64,000 bases of DNA from Laburnicola sp. R22_1 (GCA_014281115.1 JACONQ010000010.1:434001-498000); one strand, 5' to 3'. Positions 46,701 through 57,099 are shown, counted from the first letter of the stretch. Notes: generated from the letters alone by a model not told the origin. Made by a program: numbers and translations.

Positions 46701-47603
46701 TAAGATTTTAAGACTTTTAACTGCGCAAAATAAGTACACCTAATAACTAAGATTACTATTATACTACACTAGAGTAATTTACTAGAGACATAGGTCTTAC
46801 TAACTTAACTTATAACTATACCTTATGCTATAAGTTATCTAGATTATTACTATTTACTATTATCGCAAAGATCCTATATATTTTCTTCTACTATTATCAC
46901 AGAGGTCTTATATAACTATCTACTATTATTATAGAGGTCCTGTGTATTATAACCTTCTACTATTATAATAGAGGTTCTGTATAACTATCTACTATTATTA
47001 TAGAGGTCCTATATATTATAAGTAATACAGAAGACATTATAGTTAGAGAATGTTACTATTATTAAATCTAGGCGATAATATTATCTTATCTCTTATTAAT
47101 AATAACTATAGAGGCTTGTCTAAGTAAGCTACTCTTATAGTTATTATAATAACTAAATTCGCTTATTAGTAAGCTATTCTTATAACTGCTATAATAGTTA
47201 CTATATATAAGGCTTAGTAAGCCTATAGATTATTTATTATCAGGAGCTACGTTACTTATAAGTAAGTTATCCTCTTAGTAACTACTTATTATAGTAGTGC
47301 TAGAGGGCTAACGCCTTATAAAGCGTAACCTACTTACTACTATAAGTAAGGTAGCAGCTATCCTTTATTTTCTACTATACCTATTATTAATAGGTAATCT
47401 ATAGGTAAACATTATTATTATTACTATTAGTTATATTATTAGCGCTCTACAGAAGGTATCTATACTCCTAATATATAAGGTACTTAAGGGCGCGCGGGCT
47501 TGCCTACTATACTAATTAATAGGCGTTGTTATTATCTATAATGCTCTAGAGACAGGCTAAGTTTATAAATAGTTAAGCCGCAGCTTAACAATTATTACTA
47601 TAG
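43736..47603 (-). pseudogene. Element A gag and adjacent coding region, degraded
   Basis: The minus strand downstream of the A 5' LTR has a charged, coiled-coil-like frame with TAG breaks: VTNKLEDNQTKLQELKQLQ and YKVLEQQFTTKLEQIKILEG near 45.8-45.9 kb, and KYIYFTNITNINSNVLDYKL nearby. Further down, KPLKYKIPNSNKNNIYC and VVVQQKIDKFKLDIKLSLNL lie at 44.1-44.3 kb. Position and composition suggest Gag followed by the protease region. No zinc knuckle was located with confidence. The link to the RT at 32.2 kb is inferred from the shared LTRs. Confidence 0.5.
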
Positions 47604-47890
47604 TATAAGGACACTATAGAAGTTAATACGCTGTATATAAGATAATGGGTTTTTTTTTTGCGACTAAGAGGTTTCTAATAAAAATATTATAATAATAGCA
47701 GATATCCCTCCTATATATAAGATAATAGTAGATATTAGAATCTAAATATAAAATAGTAGCAATACCTATATAAGATAGGTACGTAGGCAGGCTATATACA
47801 TAGCCTCGCTTAGGACTTCGCTTAGTAATCGCACTAGTCCTAAAGGGATAATATAATGTAAGCGAGGGGTCGCACCTTAGATTAGTAATA
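47604..47890 (-). repeat. LTR of element A (5' copy) with retroposon insert
   Basis: 287 bp; subtracting the 67-bp retroposon at 47,647-47,713 and its 13-bp duplicate leaves 207 bp, identical in length to 28,283-28,489. CTATA follows at 47,891. Confidence 0.8.
47647..47713 (-). mobile_element. 5'-truncated poly(A) retroposon, 67 bp
   Basis: On plus it begins with GGG, a T-run and GCGACTAAGAGG, and stops after ATATCCCTCC. The duplicate TATATAAGATAAT lies on both sides (47,634-47,646 and 47,714-47,726). It is the shortest copy of the family and sits inside the A LTR. Confidence 0.75.
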
Positions 47891-47895
47891 CTATA

Positions 47896-48830
47896 CTTTT
47901 TATAGTAGTAGCACTAATTCTTTTTTATACGCCTAAAGTTTTAAACATAAGTTTAATATTATATATACTAGTAATAATATTCTAAGCCTTTATAAAGTTT
48001 TATGTATACTTTAGCTATAGAGAGTACTAAACTTTAATTTTTTTACTTTTAGTAAGGTAATTTAGTTATTATATTTAATATATTTATATTCATATTTTTA
48101 AATTCTATAAAATAACTTAGTTATTATATATAATATATTTATGTTTATATTTTTATAGTATAGCTACTTATTTTAGTTAAGGATTTACGCTAGTATTACT
48201 TACTTTAGCTAAAGTAAATAAAAAGTTTTTATCTTAGTTTTACTTTTCTTTTTTACTTTACTACTATACTTATAATACTTTTTATTAATATTATACTATG
48301 CTTTTATTACTACTTCTACTTTTATACTATTTTTACTATCTTTTTTATTATTAATTTCTATTATAGTTAGAGCTAATAGTTAATACCTTATACTAGCTTT
48401 TATAACTCTAAGTAAGCATTTAAAGTCTAGTTTAACTATAACTTAATATTCCTCTATAAAGATTATAACTTATAGTACTTCTATTTATAATAGTAAGCCT
48501 TTACCTTTTATTTTAGATTCTTATGTGGCGTTATTTTATCTATCTAGGGGTAGGACGACTAAGGCTTTCATCTTAAATAACATAATACAAAAGCAGAGCC
48601 TCCTGCTTAGTAATTAAAAAAGGCGTAGATTCTTATAATACTAAAAACTTTAAAAAGGTTATATATAGTTTTTAATAAATCTATAAATAAAATCTAATAT
48701 CCCTAAAAGAAGTATAATCTAGTAACTATTTTATAGATAATCTCTCTCTTTAGATACCTAAATATAGGGAAGTTATAAACTATAGTAACTAGTATTATCT
48801 ATAGAGATTTCTAGTCTAGGACCTATCTTT
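47896..48830 (-). other. Element D remainder near pol end, with an R1 copy
   Basis: Sequence between the A insertion and the recognisable RNase H of D. An R1 unit lies at about 48,525-48,627 in plus orientation. No other recognisable gene; presumably the D integrase/3' region, heavily mutated or partly deleted. Confidence 0.4.
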
Positions 48831-51720
48831 ACTTCTAGTACTAAAAGTAATTAGCGTTATTAATATTATATTTTTATATAGCAACCTTTAGGTTTAGAAA
48901 GAAAGAAAAAGTATGCCTATAGTAGAAAATACACTTCTTTACTTCCCTTAGTATAAAATCTCCCTTTAAGCTATAAGACTATAGTTTATCTAAGTCTAGA
49001 TCTACTAGAGGGTGTATTTCTAGTCTAGGAGGAAACTCTTTTAGTAAGTAGAAAGGAGAAGGCTAGCGTTCTTTGTGTTTAGCTTAGCTCTCTTTTTTCT
49101 TAGGGGGGTTAAGCCTCCTAGACAGAGCTTATATTACTAGGGCTATAGATATTTAAAGCCTAATATTTCTGTTTTTTAAAAGAACTTTCTTAAGAAGTTA
49201 AATTTTATATAACTTAACCTAATTATCTTTAGTGTTAGTAGGTATATTCTACTAGCATTGCAAGAGGGCATTTGCCCTTAAGTTAATAGTTCCTAGTCTA
49301 TACTAAAATATTATATTATATTTACTAAGGATATTAGCCTAGTATATATATCTTTTATTTAATCTTCTAGACTTTATAAAGTATATAAGATTTTTATAAT
49401 TAGTATATATAAGTATATAAAAAATAGCCTAAAGTATACTATACTACTTCTTAGTTACTTTAATAACTACTAGTATCTTTTATTATAAATTATATAGTTC
49501 GCCTCTATAAAGGTGTGTTTAGTAGAAAAGTAGGTAATTAGCCTAAGGACTTCTTCTATATTAAACTGCGAGAAGTAGGCTCTAAAGGCCTAGCCTAAAA
49601 GGTTAGCCTCTAATACTCCTTCCTTTTTAGAATTAAAGTAGGCTAGCGTAGGCTTAGTGTAAAACACTCTCTTTAGGTAGTTAAAAGCCTACTATTTTTT
49701 CTACCTCTATAAAAAGGGAGTTTTTTTCCTAGTTAACTTTATTAATAAGGATACTATTTCTAAGAAGTTCTCTATAAACCTTTAGTAAAAGTTAGCAAAA
49801 CTTAAAAAACTCTAAACACTCTTTATATCTATAGAAGAGGCTTAATTCTAAATAGTCTTAACCTTTTCTAAGTCTATACTAATCTCCTTCCTATAGTCTA
49901 TAATAAATCTAAGATATTTAGTTTTAGTAATCGCAAACTCGCACTTCTTAATATCTAGGTATAGTCCTATCTTACCTAACTTCTTTACTACCTATTATAC
50001 TTTATTCTAATAGTCCTTTAAAAATCTACTAGAAAATATAAGGATATTGTCTATAAAAATAGAGTAGAAGTTATCTAAGTACTTTCTTAAAATATGTGTT
50101 GTGTTTTTTTCCTTTAGCTATTTTTATCATAAGGGATGTTAGCCAGCTATAGTAAGAGTGTACGCTTAGTTATTAGTTATATAATAAGTTATATAATATT
50201 AATTATATTAGTTAGGTGCACTATACCTATATATATATTAGTAACCACTCTATACTTATATACTATAAGTATATATAACGCATTACTATAGGCAAAACTA
50301 TTAACTATTAACTAGCTCTCTATAAGCCCGCACAATAGGCTAAAATACTCCTTAGTAATGCTTACTTGCCTTATCCTTTACCTCTTCCTTTTGCTACTAT
50401 ATTAAACGCAACACTATAGCTAAACTAACTAATATAACTTATTCTTATACCTAGGACACTTATTAAAGTATATATGCAAGTTAGTAAAGCTATAATTCTA
50501 TTATATACTAAAAGGCTAAGAGATATATTTAAAGAGATAGGTATATAGTATCTAAGAGGCTTACTAAACCTACGCTAGATGTAAATAAATCTCTAGATTG
50601 TCTAGCTTAAAAGAGTTAGCCTATAGCTACTATATAAGTAGTTATATAATAGTTTAGCGTACGCAGTGTATATTGTAGAGCTCTAGAACTTTTACCTACT
50701 AAAAAAGTACCTTTAGAATAACTATAACTATAATCTTGCTATCTATATATAGTTAACTACTATTAAAAAGAATAATAATAAGGACTATACGTACTAGTAT
50801 CTCTATCTACTTATAATCTATAATACTATATAAATGTGTCTCTACTAGTAGGCTAACAATAATAAGACTATAATAAAAATTATATAAAATAGGTTCTTTA
50901 AAAGAATAGGCAACTAAAAGAAATAAAAGGGCGTACGTATAGCAACTGCAACGCAGAGTAATCTAAGGGCTCTTGCTATTATCTACAAAGAAATATAAAT
51001 AATAAACTATTGCATTACTATATAATATCCATATTAAAATTTCTATTATAGTCCCTTAAAATATAGTTAATATATTTCTAGAAGGTGCTTAGTGTATTAG
51101 TTAGTTTAAAGAGGACTACTAACTACTTATATAATCTAAACTAGGTTTAAAAGGCTATTTTCTATTTTTTTTAATATCCTTAATTTATAAAAGGTCTAAA
51201 TTATATTTAATTTTATTAGCTACTTAGCCTTAGCAAGGAGTTGCAATATCTCTCTAATAAGGAGAAGAAGATAGTAGTTCTTCTTTAATAAGGCATTTAA
51301 CACTCTATAGTCTATATAAAATTATAGACCTCCTTTAGGTTTTCTTATAAATAACACTAGTGCTATAGCGCTAGAGTTACTTACCTACATAAAGCTATAG
51401 TTAAAATACTCTATTAGTTTCTTATAGAGAACTAGCAGTTTCTTTTTTAATATACTATAGAGAGGCCTAAAGGGGATCTTTAGAGTCTCTCTATTTTTCT
51501 TAATAAGGGAGATTAAGTAATTAATTCTAAAACCTTATAATAGGAGAAGTTTATTAGCTTATTTTCTTAAGAAAACTTCTACCTAGTCTAGAAGCTACTT
51601 AAGGAGGTAGTCTCTTAGGTCTATCTTAACCTTTAGGGCTAGGGCCTTCTAAATATTCTTAAGAGAGGCAGTAAAGACTATTAGCCTAATTTTTTTTATA
51701 TTCCTCCTATTTAAGGTTAT
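48830..51720 (-). pseudogene. Element D pol (RT and RNase H), interrupted
   Basis: The N-terminal RT part at about 51,350-51,120 reads KPKGGLQFYIDYRVLNALL (one TAG read as Gln) and RDYNRNF. After an interruption, DNFYSIFIDNILIFSS appears near 50,060-50,090, then LYLDIKKCEFAITKTKYL and SFANFY. RNase H follows: ATLIGK-like sequence is not clear, but TKPTLAYFNSKKEGVLEANL and IYNKRYQQLL sit near 49,470-49,690. About 0.95 kb (roughly 50,100-51,040) splits RT between RDY and LDN; I cannot identify it. Stops are again mostly TAG/TAA. Confidence 0.75.
50100..51040. other. Unidentified insertion within the RT of element D
   Basis: AT-rich 0.95-kb segment separating two adjacent RT motifs of D. No terminal repeats, poly(A) end or known domain were found by eye; boundaries are uncertain to tens of bases. 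Tandem-like TATATA tracts occur near 50,240-50,280. Confidence 0.45.
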
Positions 51721-51729
51721 AAACAATAT

Positions 51730-51827
51730 GGTTTTTTTTTGCGACTAAGGGGTTTCTAATAAAAATATTACAATAATAGCAGTTATCTCTCCTACTATTG
51801 TTAACATAGAAAAGCGTTTCAAGGTAG
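51730..51827 (-). mobile_element. 5'-truncated poly(A) retroposon, 98 bp
   Basis: On plus: G, nine T, then GCGACTAAGGGG, ending AAGCGTTTCAAGGTAG. The 12-bp duplicate TATAAACAATAT lies at 51,718-51,729 and 51,828-51,839. Same 3' end as the other copies. Confidence 0.8.
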
Positions 51828-51912
51828 TATAAACAATATAGTAGAGACTTTTTAACTAGAAGTAGGAGTTTATCTTTCTTACTTATCTCTAATCCTTATA
51901 TAGAAGGACCTT

Positions 51913-52430
51913 TCGGGCGGCGTTAACCGTAATTTCAGTATTAGGGCTTGGGAGGATAGTAGAAAATAAAGTAACAGCGATAGAAGTCTCTTTAAGATTA
52001 ACTTTAATGTGGAGATAGAGTGTTAGTATACCTATAGTGTGTATAAGCTTCCCACCTAGTATATATCTCATAAGTAGCATACGAACCTACTAATATGGCT
52101 GTTGCTTCTAGCAATCTTTAGAAATAACAGTAGAGGGAGATAATAGTTGCAGTGTTATACTAGTTGCGGCGCTAGCACTATCTTATACCTTCTCCCTTCT
52201 ACCACTCTAAACTATAGTACGGCGATGTAGTCTTACGCATAGTTTTGTATATAGATTTTTTTTAGTTAGAGTAGGCACGCCAAGCTTACTAAGCTCGCTT
52301 AGCTTGCTTATAACGTGCTAACCCTTTTTATTAACACCTTAAAACGCTTTTCTATATATATAATAGTAGGAGGGATATCTGCTATTATTGTAATATTTTT
52401 ATTAGAAACCCCTTAGTCGCAAAAAAAAAC
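51913..52430 (+). mobile_element. Poly(A) retroposon copy, 518 bp, least mutated
   Basis: Plus orientation, ending AACCCCTTAGTCGC and an A-run at 52,421-52,429. TATATAGAAGGACCTT (16 bp) occurs at 51,897-51,912 and again at 52,431-52,446, a perfect target duplication. The 5' end is truncated within coding sequence: plus frame NRNFSIRAWEDSRKQSNSD, then SLFKINFNVEIECQYTYS, matching the copies at 32.3 and 42.8 kb. A noncoding 3' part follows. GC content is clearly higher than its surroundings, so it arrived late or escaped RIP because it is short. Confidence 0.82.
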
Positions 52431-52446
52431 TATATAGAAGGACCTT

Positions 52447-54487
52447 ATATATATAGAGCGTTTCCCTAGGGCTACTAATATAGTATTCTTCTTTTACTAT
52501 AGTAAACTAAGAACTAGTTTATAGTCCTCTTTCTTTCTATTAATATACGCCTATATTATTTTAATATACCCCTTAATATCTATTTCTATATAAATAGCTT
52601 TATAAACTAAGGAGGTTACTTTTCTAAATCCTATTACTTAATAGGAATTATTTAAACTAATATATTATAGATTAGCTTTTCTAGTAAACTTCTTAGATAT
52701 AAAGATAATAGTTAAATACCTTAAATTAAGTATAGTATATACAAAGGTAATATTATTAATAAAAGTGTTTATAGTAATTAGTATTAAATCTAGCTATATC
52801 TTCTTATATATATTAAAGTTCTCCTTTAGTTTCTTTATAACCTATTTTATTTTCTCCCTTTAATAACTTTTAAAGAGAGAAACTAGTTTTCTAACTCTAC
52901 TAAGCTATTAATATCCTTATTACTACTATTTATCTTCTAGGCCTTATTAGCCCTGGCTTATGTTAAGGGTATTATAGCTTAGAGATAATAATTCTAAACA
53001 CTATATCCCTTTTTACTATAGTAAAAGCATACTCCTTTCTTATAGCACTTTTCTAACTCCTCTTTAAAGACCTATTTAGCGCGCTTTTTAGTCTTTAAAG
53101 GGGTTACTTTAGTAGTTTTTATAGTGCTAGAATATATAGGTTCTTAATTTATAGCGTTAGTAGACTTAGTAAAAAAGAAGGCTACTATATAAAAAGGCTT
53201 TAATATCTTTATATAGTAAATATTCTCTTTAACTATATTAACTCTATTTATAAGTATTATAAGGTCCTAGTCCTTAGAGATCTTTAGCGTAATTAGCCTA
53301 TCCTATAAGTCTATATATAAGGCTCTCTAGTAAATATTCTTTAAGATCTCCTAGTTATTTTTATTAGCCTTAGTAGCTAGGCGTATAAAGTTAGTATTAA
53401 ACTTAGTTAGTAGGGTTTTGTCCTATTAGCTAAAAAATAGCCTATTTTATACTTGCTTCTTTACTAACTTATTATAAAAGCTTATATCTAAAAAAACTCT
53501 AGAATTTATTTTTAGAATAGGTTCCTTTTTCTATAAAGGCTAGTGCAATATCTACGACCTTTCCTATTAGCCTACTTATAATATAATTAACTACGTTCTT
53601 TAAAAGAAGGCAATTCTTATAGATCTTAGCCTTTATTATATATTCCTAATACTAGTAATTATAATAGCTTCTAGAGAATAACTCTAGGTTAGAGAGTTAG
53701 GAGTATTAGCACTCTAGTAGCGCTTTATTAAGCGCTAGTATTACTACTATTATTTAGAAGGGAGCTAAAGGCATAGTCTTTACTTTAGCACATTGCTCTA
53801 ATTAGGCAAGTTAATTAGTAATTACTTCTAGTAAGGTCTAAAGCTATTTATTAGTAATTAGTTAAACTACTAGTATAACTTAAAGTTACTTTAAGCTAGT
53901 AAGATAGTTTATAATTTGCGTTAGCGCGTCTTAAAGGCTGTCTTCTTTTATATTCTAGGCCTTCTCTCTCCTTTAGGTAGGTGCTTAGGGCCCTATTAAC
54001 CTTTAGTTTTATAAATACTAGTGAACTAGCTTAGTCTTCTATATATATACTATCTTATTATAACCTCCTATATATAGTTCCTTAGTAAGGTTAGTAGTAA
54101 TATTTACCTCTATAGCTCCTTGCTATTAGAATTTAGTAACTTATTACGCTAGATAAGAGATAAGAATATTCTCTTTTTTATAAAAAACTCTAGTGTTCCC
54201 TCTATTATATTTGTGTTTATTTTATAGGGTTAAGGGATCTTAGTATCTAACTTAACTACGTGTTTATTTGTGGGGTTAAAAGATCTTAATATCTAACTTC
54301 ACTACTTACTAAAGACCTATCTTAAAGGTACTACAGACTAGGTTATAGCTCTCTACGCCTCTTAAGGCTAGGGTATAGAGTTATTTAGGCGCGAAGAAGT
54401 GCACTATAACTTCTTTCTTATATTTATTCTTAGTGTATTAGAGAGATCTTATAAGCTCTCCTATTATAAAAGGTTAATTAAATTTAA
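52447..54487 (-). pseudogene. Element D gag and leader, degraded
   Basis: The minus strand near 53,045-52,984 reads EKCYKKGVCFYYSKKGYSVQN then YYLQA. Its knuckle has the spacing Cx2Cx4Hx4C with the first Cys kept and Cys, His and Cys changed to Tyr. That places Gag here, between the 5' LTR at 54,488 and pol. The rest is charged AT-rich sequence with TAG/TAA breaks. Confidence 0.6.
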
Positions 54488-54663
54488 TATAAGAGGCTTT
54501 AGACTATAAGGTTAGAGTTGCCTAAGTAAACTTATAAGTTTAATAGGGTTTAATAGTAACTCTGACTATAGACTTATATATACTCCTGACTTAGTAGGAG
54601 TACAGATCTAGAACTCTGAGATAGTAGGCTAAGTAACTATAAAAGGGCGCTTAGCCCCTTATA
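54488..54663 (-). repeat. LTR of element D (5' copy)
   Basis: 176 bp, direct repeat of 28,066-28,240, ends TATAAGAGGC and GCCCCTTATA. This copy keeps more G/C than its partner. Confidence 0.72.
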
Positions 54664-54905
54664 TTTTTTAATTAGTATTAGTATAGTAGTTAGTATAAGC
54701 TTATACCTTATACTACCCTTTATATATAAAAAAGCCTTTTAGGTTTTTTTATTTACTATTTTAAAATAGTATTAATTTAACTATCTCTTTTAACTATTCT
54801 AGCTATTTCTAATAAGTTAGTTTTATAAGACTGTGTACCGCTCTTATAAAACTTTAGTTATATTTACTATTAAGTTTTATAATTTATAAAAATTAGTTTC
54901 TTACA

Positions 54906-55460
54906 ATCTTTTTAATTACTAAGTAGGGGGCTCTTGCTTTTTTATTATATTATTTGAGATAAAAGCCTGTATTGTTCTACCCCTAGGTAGATAATTTAAT
55001 AATATATATAAAGATTAGCTTACTAAATACCTTTTTAATACTTTTTTATAGTTTAAGGTTAAAGTAGATTAAGATAGAAGGTTATTATATATATTTATAT
55101 AGCACCTAATTCTAATTAAAAACTAATCTTAAATACGCTAATATAATAATAGTTTTAAATACGCTTTTTTATAATTAACTTTTTATACTCTTTTTAATTA
55201 CTAAGTAGGGGCTCTACTTTTTTATTATATTATTTAAGATAAAAGCCTTTATTATTTTACTTCTAGATAGTTAATTAATAATATATATAATTTATAAAAG
55301 GTTAGGTTAACTATAAACTAATATAAGTAAATAAATTTTATAATTTACCTTTTTACGCTCTTTTTAATTACTAAGTAAGAGGCTTTGCTTTTTTTATTAT
55401 ATTATTTAAGATAAAAGCCTTTGTTGTTCTACCCCTAGGTAGTTAATTAATAACACACAT
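54906..55460 (-). repeat. Right cluster of R1 foldback repeats (three copies)
   Basis: Minus-orientation units at about 54,906-55,010, 55,181-55,290 and 55,351-55,460. The last one ends TTAATAACACACAT at the edge of the AT block, the mirror image of the left edge. Between the first two lies 55,018-55,134, an inverted copy of 43,608-43,735. Confidence 0.72.
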
Positions 55461-55799
55461 AACTGAATAAATGCGGTGGAGCGAGGAGGCGCGCGCCACA
55501 TGTAGTTTCTGCGATCTACTTCTCCGAAGCTTTGACCACAGCAATGGACTAATTGCAACCTGTCTGACGTAGAAACCATATTCTGCGCCCTCTTGAATGG
55601 CTAAGCGCCAGATGTCGGTCTGGATGCGTCTATATGCGCGTACTCCGAATCATTAGCGACGTAACAACCGTTCAATGTTCATTGAAAAGGGTAGAATGTG
55701 CTCCTGTCTTTTCTTTTTCATCCTCGAGCGCGATTGCAAACAGAACAGACAAATTTTTTTTAATTGGGAAATAACAACCTTGTCAAGATATACGTCAAC
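55461..55799. other. Right edge of AT block to rhodopsin-domain gene
   Basis: Base composition returns to normal immediately after 55,460. The 339 bp would hold the promoter of the next gene, including a T-run at 55,754-55,761. No other feature seen. Confidence 0.5.
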
Positions 55800-57099
55800 A
55801 TGCCTTACGGAGGCAAGGGACCAACCGTCGTTGGGTTATTGTGGAGCGAAACTATCTTGTCCCTTGTCTTTGTCTCTCTACGACTGTATACTCGGGCTCG
55901 GATTATGTGCGGGCTGCGATGGGACGATCACTTTGCTATAATCTCTTGGGTAAGTAGGACATTTTTAACCATTGCTTTTTTGTGGGATTCCACGCTAACT
56001 TACCTAAAAGGCGATGTTGATGTTCAACACCGTGTTCTGCACAATCGCAGCGGTGAATGGGTTTGGGGTGCGCTCTCAATTCTTAACATTACCAGAAATC
56101 GCACAAGCAAACAAGTGGACCATCGTTGCGCAGACGTTCCATATTATCGGTATCGCTACAAGCAAAAGTGCAGTTGCACTCTTCTTGACAGCAATCGTGG
56201 CTCACAAAAGCCAGAGGATCTTCATCTACTTCATGATTGGTTCTCTGCTCCTCCTCTTTGGGTTCTGCGCCATCGTGGATTTCGCCCGATGCACCCCTGT
56301 AGCTCACGTGTGGAACCCGTCAATACCTGCAAACTGCTGGCTGTCTGCTGAAGCCTTTACCATCTATTCGATCGCTCTCGCAGGTAATTCTACCGCTGTT
56401 TTGGTGGAAGGAGCAGTTTATGCTAACAGGATAATAGTTTATAGTGCTATCATTGACATTGTCCTTATCGTATTTCCCTGGTATATCCTGTGGAATCTGC
56501 AAATGAAAAGGAAGGAGAAGGTGCTTATTGGTTCTGCCATGAGCCTTGGAATATTGTACGTTAACAGCCCTGCATTGAATCGAAACTGACGCGAATAATC
56601 CAGTGCCTTTGCGTGTGCGGTAATTAAGACGATAGCGTTACGAGGCCTTAACGCCAGATCGGACTACACCTGTGAGTAACATGGCTGGTTTTGTTGACTT
56701 GGAAAAGATTACTCTGGAAAGAGCTCTCTGTAAATGCTAATCATTGTTCTAGATGAAACAGTACCCCTTGTCATTTGGGGCTCAAGCGAAATTGCCACGG
56801 GTATCGTTACTTGCTGTATACCAACCCTGCGACCTCTTTATAAGAAGGTGTTCGGATTATCCTCCTCCCTCCCAACCCCAAACTACTACGAGTTCGAGAA
56901 CCACAGGAGTCAGACTCTGCCACCTGAGAATCAAGGTGATAATGAGTTGGCGGATATGCATTGCGGTGACAATGGGGACAAACCGAAGACAGTTATCAAG
57001 CATGAGCGGCGGGACGACTCAAGTGAGCGGAGCATTTTAGGCTCAACGCGGGGTATTAAGCAGACGCAGGAGATCACAGTAACTGTTGAGACTATTTAG
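55800..57099 (+). CDS. Fungal rhodopsin-domain (SAT4 family) integral membrane protein
   Basis: Exons 55800-55949, 56011-56383, 56438-56555, 56604-56671 and 56753-57099 give 351 aa; four introns of 48-81 nt. The start MPYGGKGPTVVG is the first ATG of the frame. Seven hydrophobic segments follow the family pattern: VGLLWSETILSLVFVSLRLY, LRWDDHFAIISW, IVAQTFHIIGIATSKSAVAL, FGFCAIVDFARCTPVAHVW, YSAIIDIVLIVFPWYILW, MSLGIFAFACAVIKTIAL and IWGSSEIATGIVTCCIPTLR, then a polar tail of about 90 residues. Conserved WNPS-x-PANCW and DxxLxxxPW features are present. Members are PTH11-like orphan receptors or membrane sensors; ligand unknown. It borders the AT block, but no RIP damage is visible. Confidence 0.82.

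Larger units (their letters stand above)
28283..47890 (-). mobile_element. Ty3/gypsy element A, nested in D
   Basis: The LTRs are 28,283-28,489 (207 bp) and 47,604-47,890 (287 bp, which becomes 207 bp after removing a 67-bp retroposon and its 13-bp target duplication). Both sides carry CTATA (28,278-28,282 and 47,891-47,895), a 5-bp target-site duplication. The element therefore inserted into D as one unit and later received element B, retroposons and other sequence. Coding is on the minus strand: gag-like at 45.4-47.5 kb and pol at 29.1-32.25 kb. Confidence 0.8.
28066..54663 (-). mobile_element. Ty3/gypsy element D, outermost LTR element, interrupted by element A
   Basis: Two direct copies of a 175/176-bp LTR-like repeat (28,066-28,240 and 54,488-54,663) with ends TATAAGGGGC and GCCCCTTATA enclose minus-strand gag-pol remains. 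A purine run on the minus strand (AAAAGAAAGGAA, plus 28,244-28,255) sits directly inside the left copy, as a polypurine tract should for a 3' LTR. Element A splits D after 28,282, and D resumes at 47,891. No target duplication is seen at D's own ends (GAGCC against TTTTT), so the pairing of the two LTRs as one element is likely but not proven. Confidence 0.65.
26865..55460. other. AT-rich, RIP-degraded block of nested transposons
   Basis: Composition changes abruptly at both edges. Within the block most codons of recognisable retrotransposon genes survive, but TAG/TAA replaces Gln/Trp codons, Cys and His of zinc knuckles appear as Tyr, and TpA is very frequent. This is the signature of repeat-induced point mutation. 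Both outer edges carry the sequence ATGTGTGTTATTAA, pointing inwards from each side. No intact host gene is seen inside. Likely heterochromatic. Confidence 0.88.

Noticed and set aside
51889..52080. A 63-codon minus-strand frame
   Set aside because: It is antisense to the poly(A) retroposon at 51,913-52,430, whose plus-strand frame aligns with related copies.
51730..52432. A 700-bp DNA transposon with about 100-bp terminal inverted repeats
   Set aside because: The two ends are inverted copies of one sequence, but each has its own different target duplication (TATAAACAATAT and TATATAGAAGGACCTT), so they are two separate retroposons that landed near each other.
26865..55460. A Starship-type giant element or centromere
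   Set aside because: No intact tyrosine recombinase (captain) gene or cargo genes are visible, and the content is explained by nested gypsy elements. Centromere identity cannot be judged from sequence alone.
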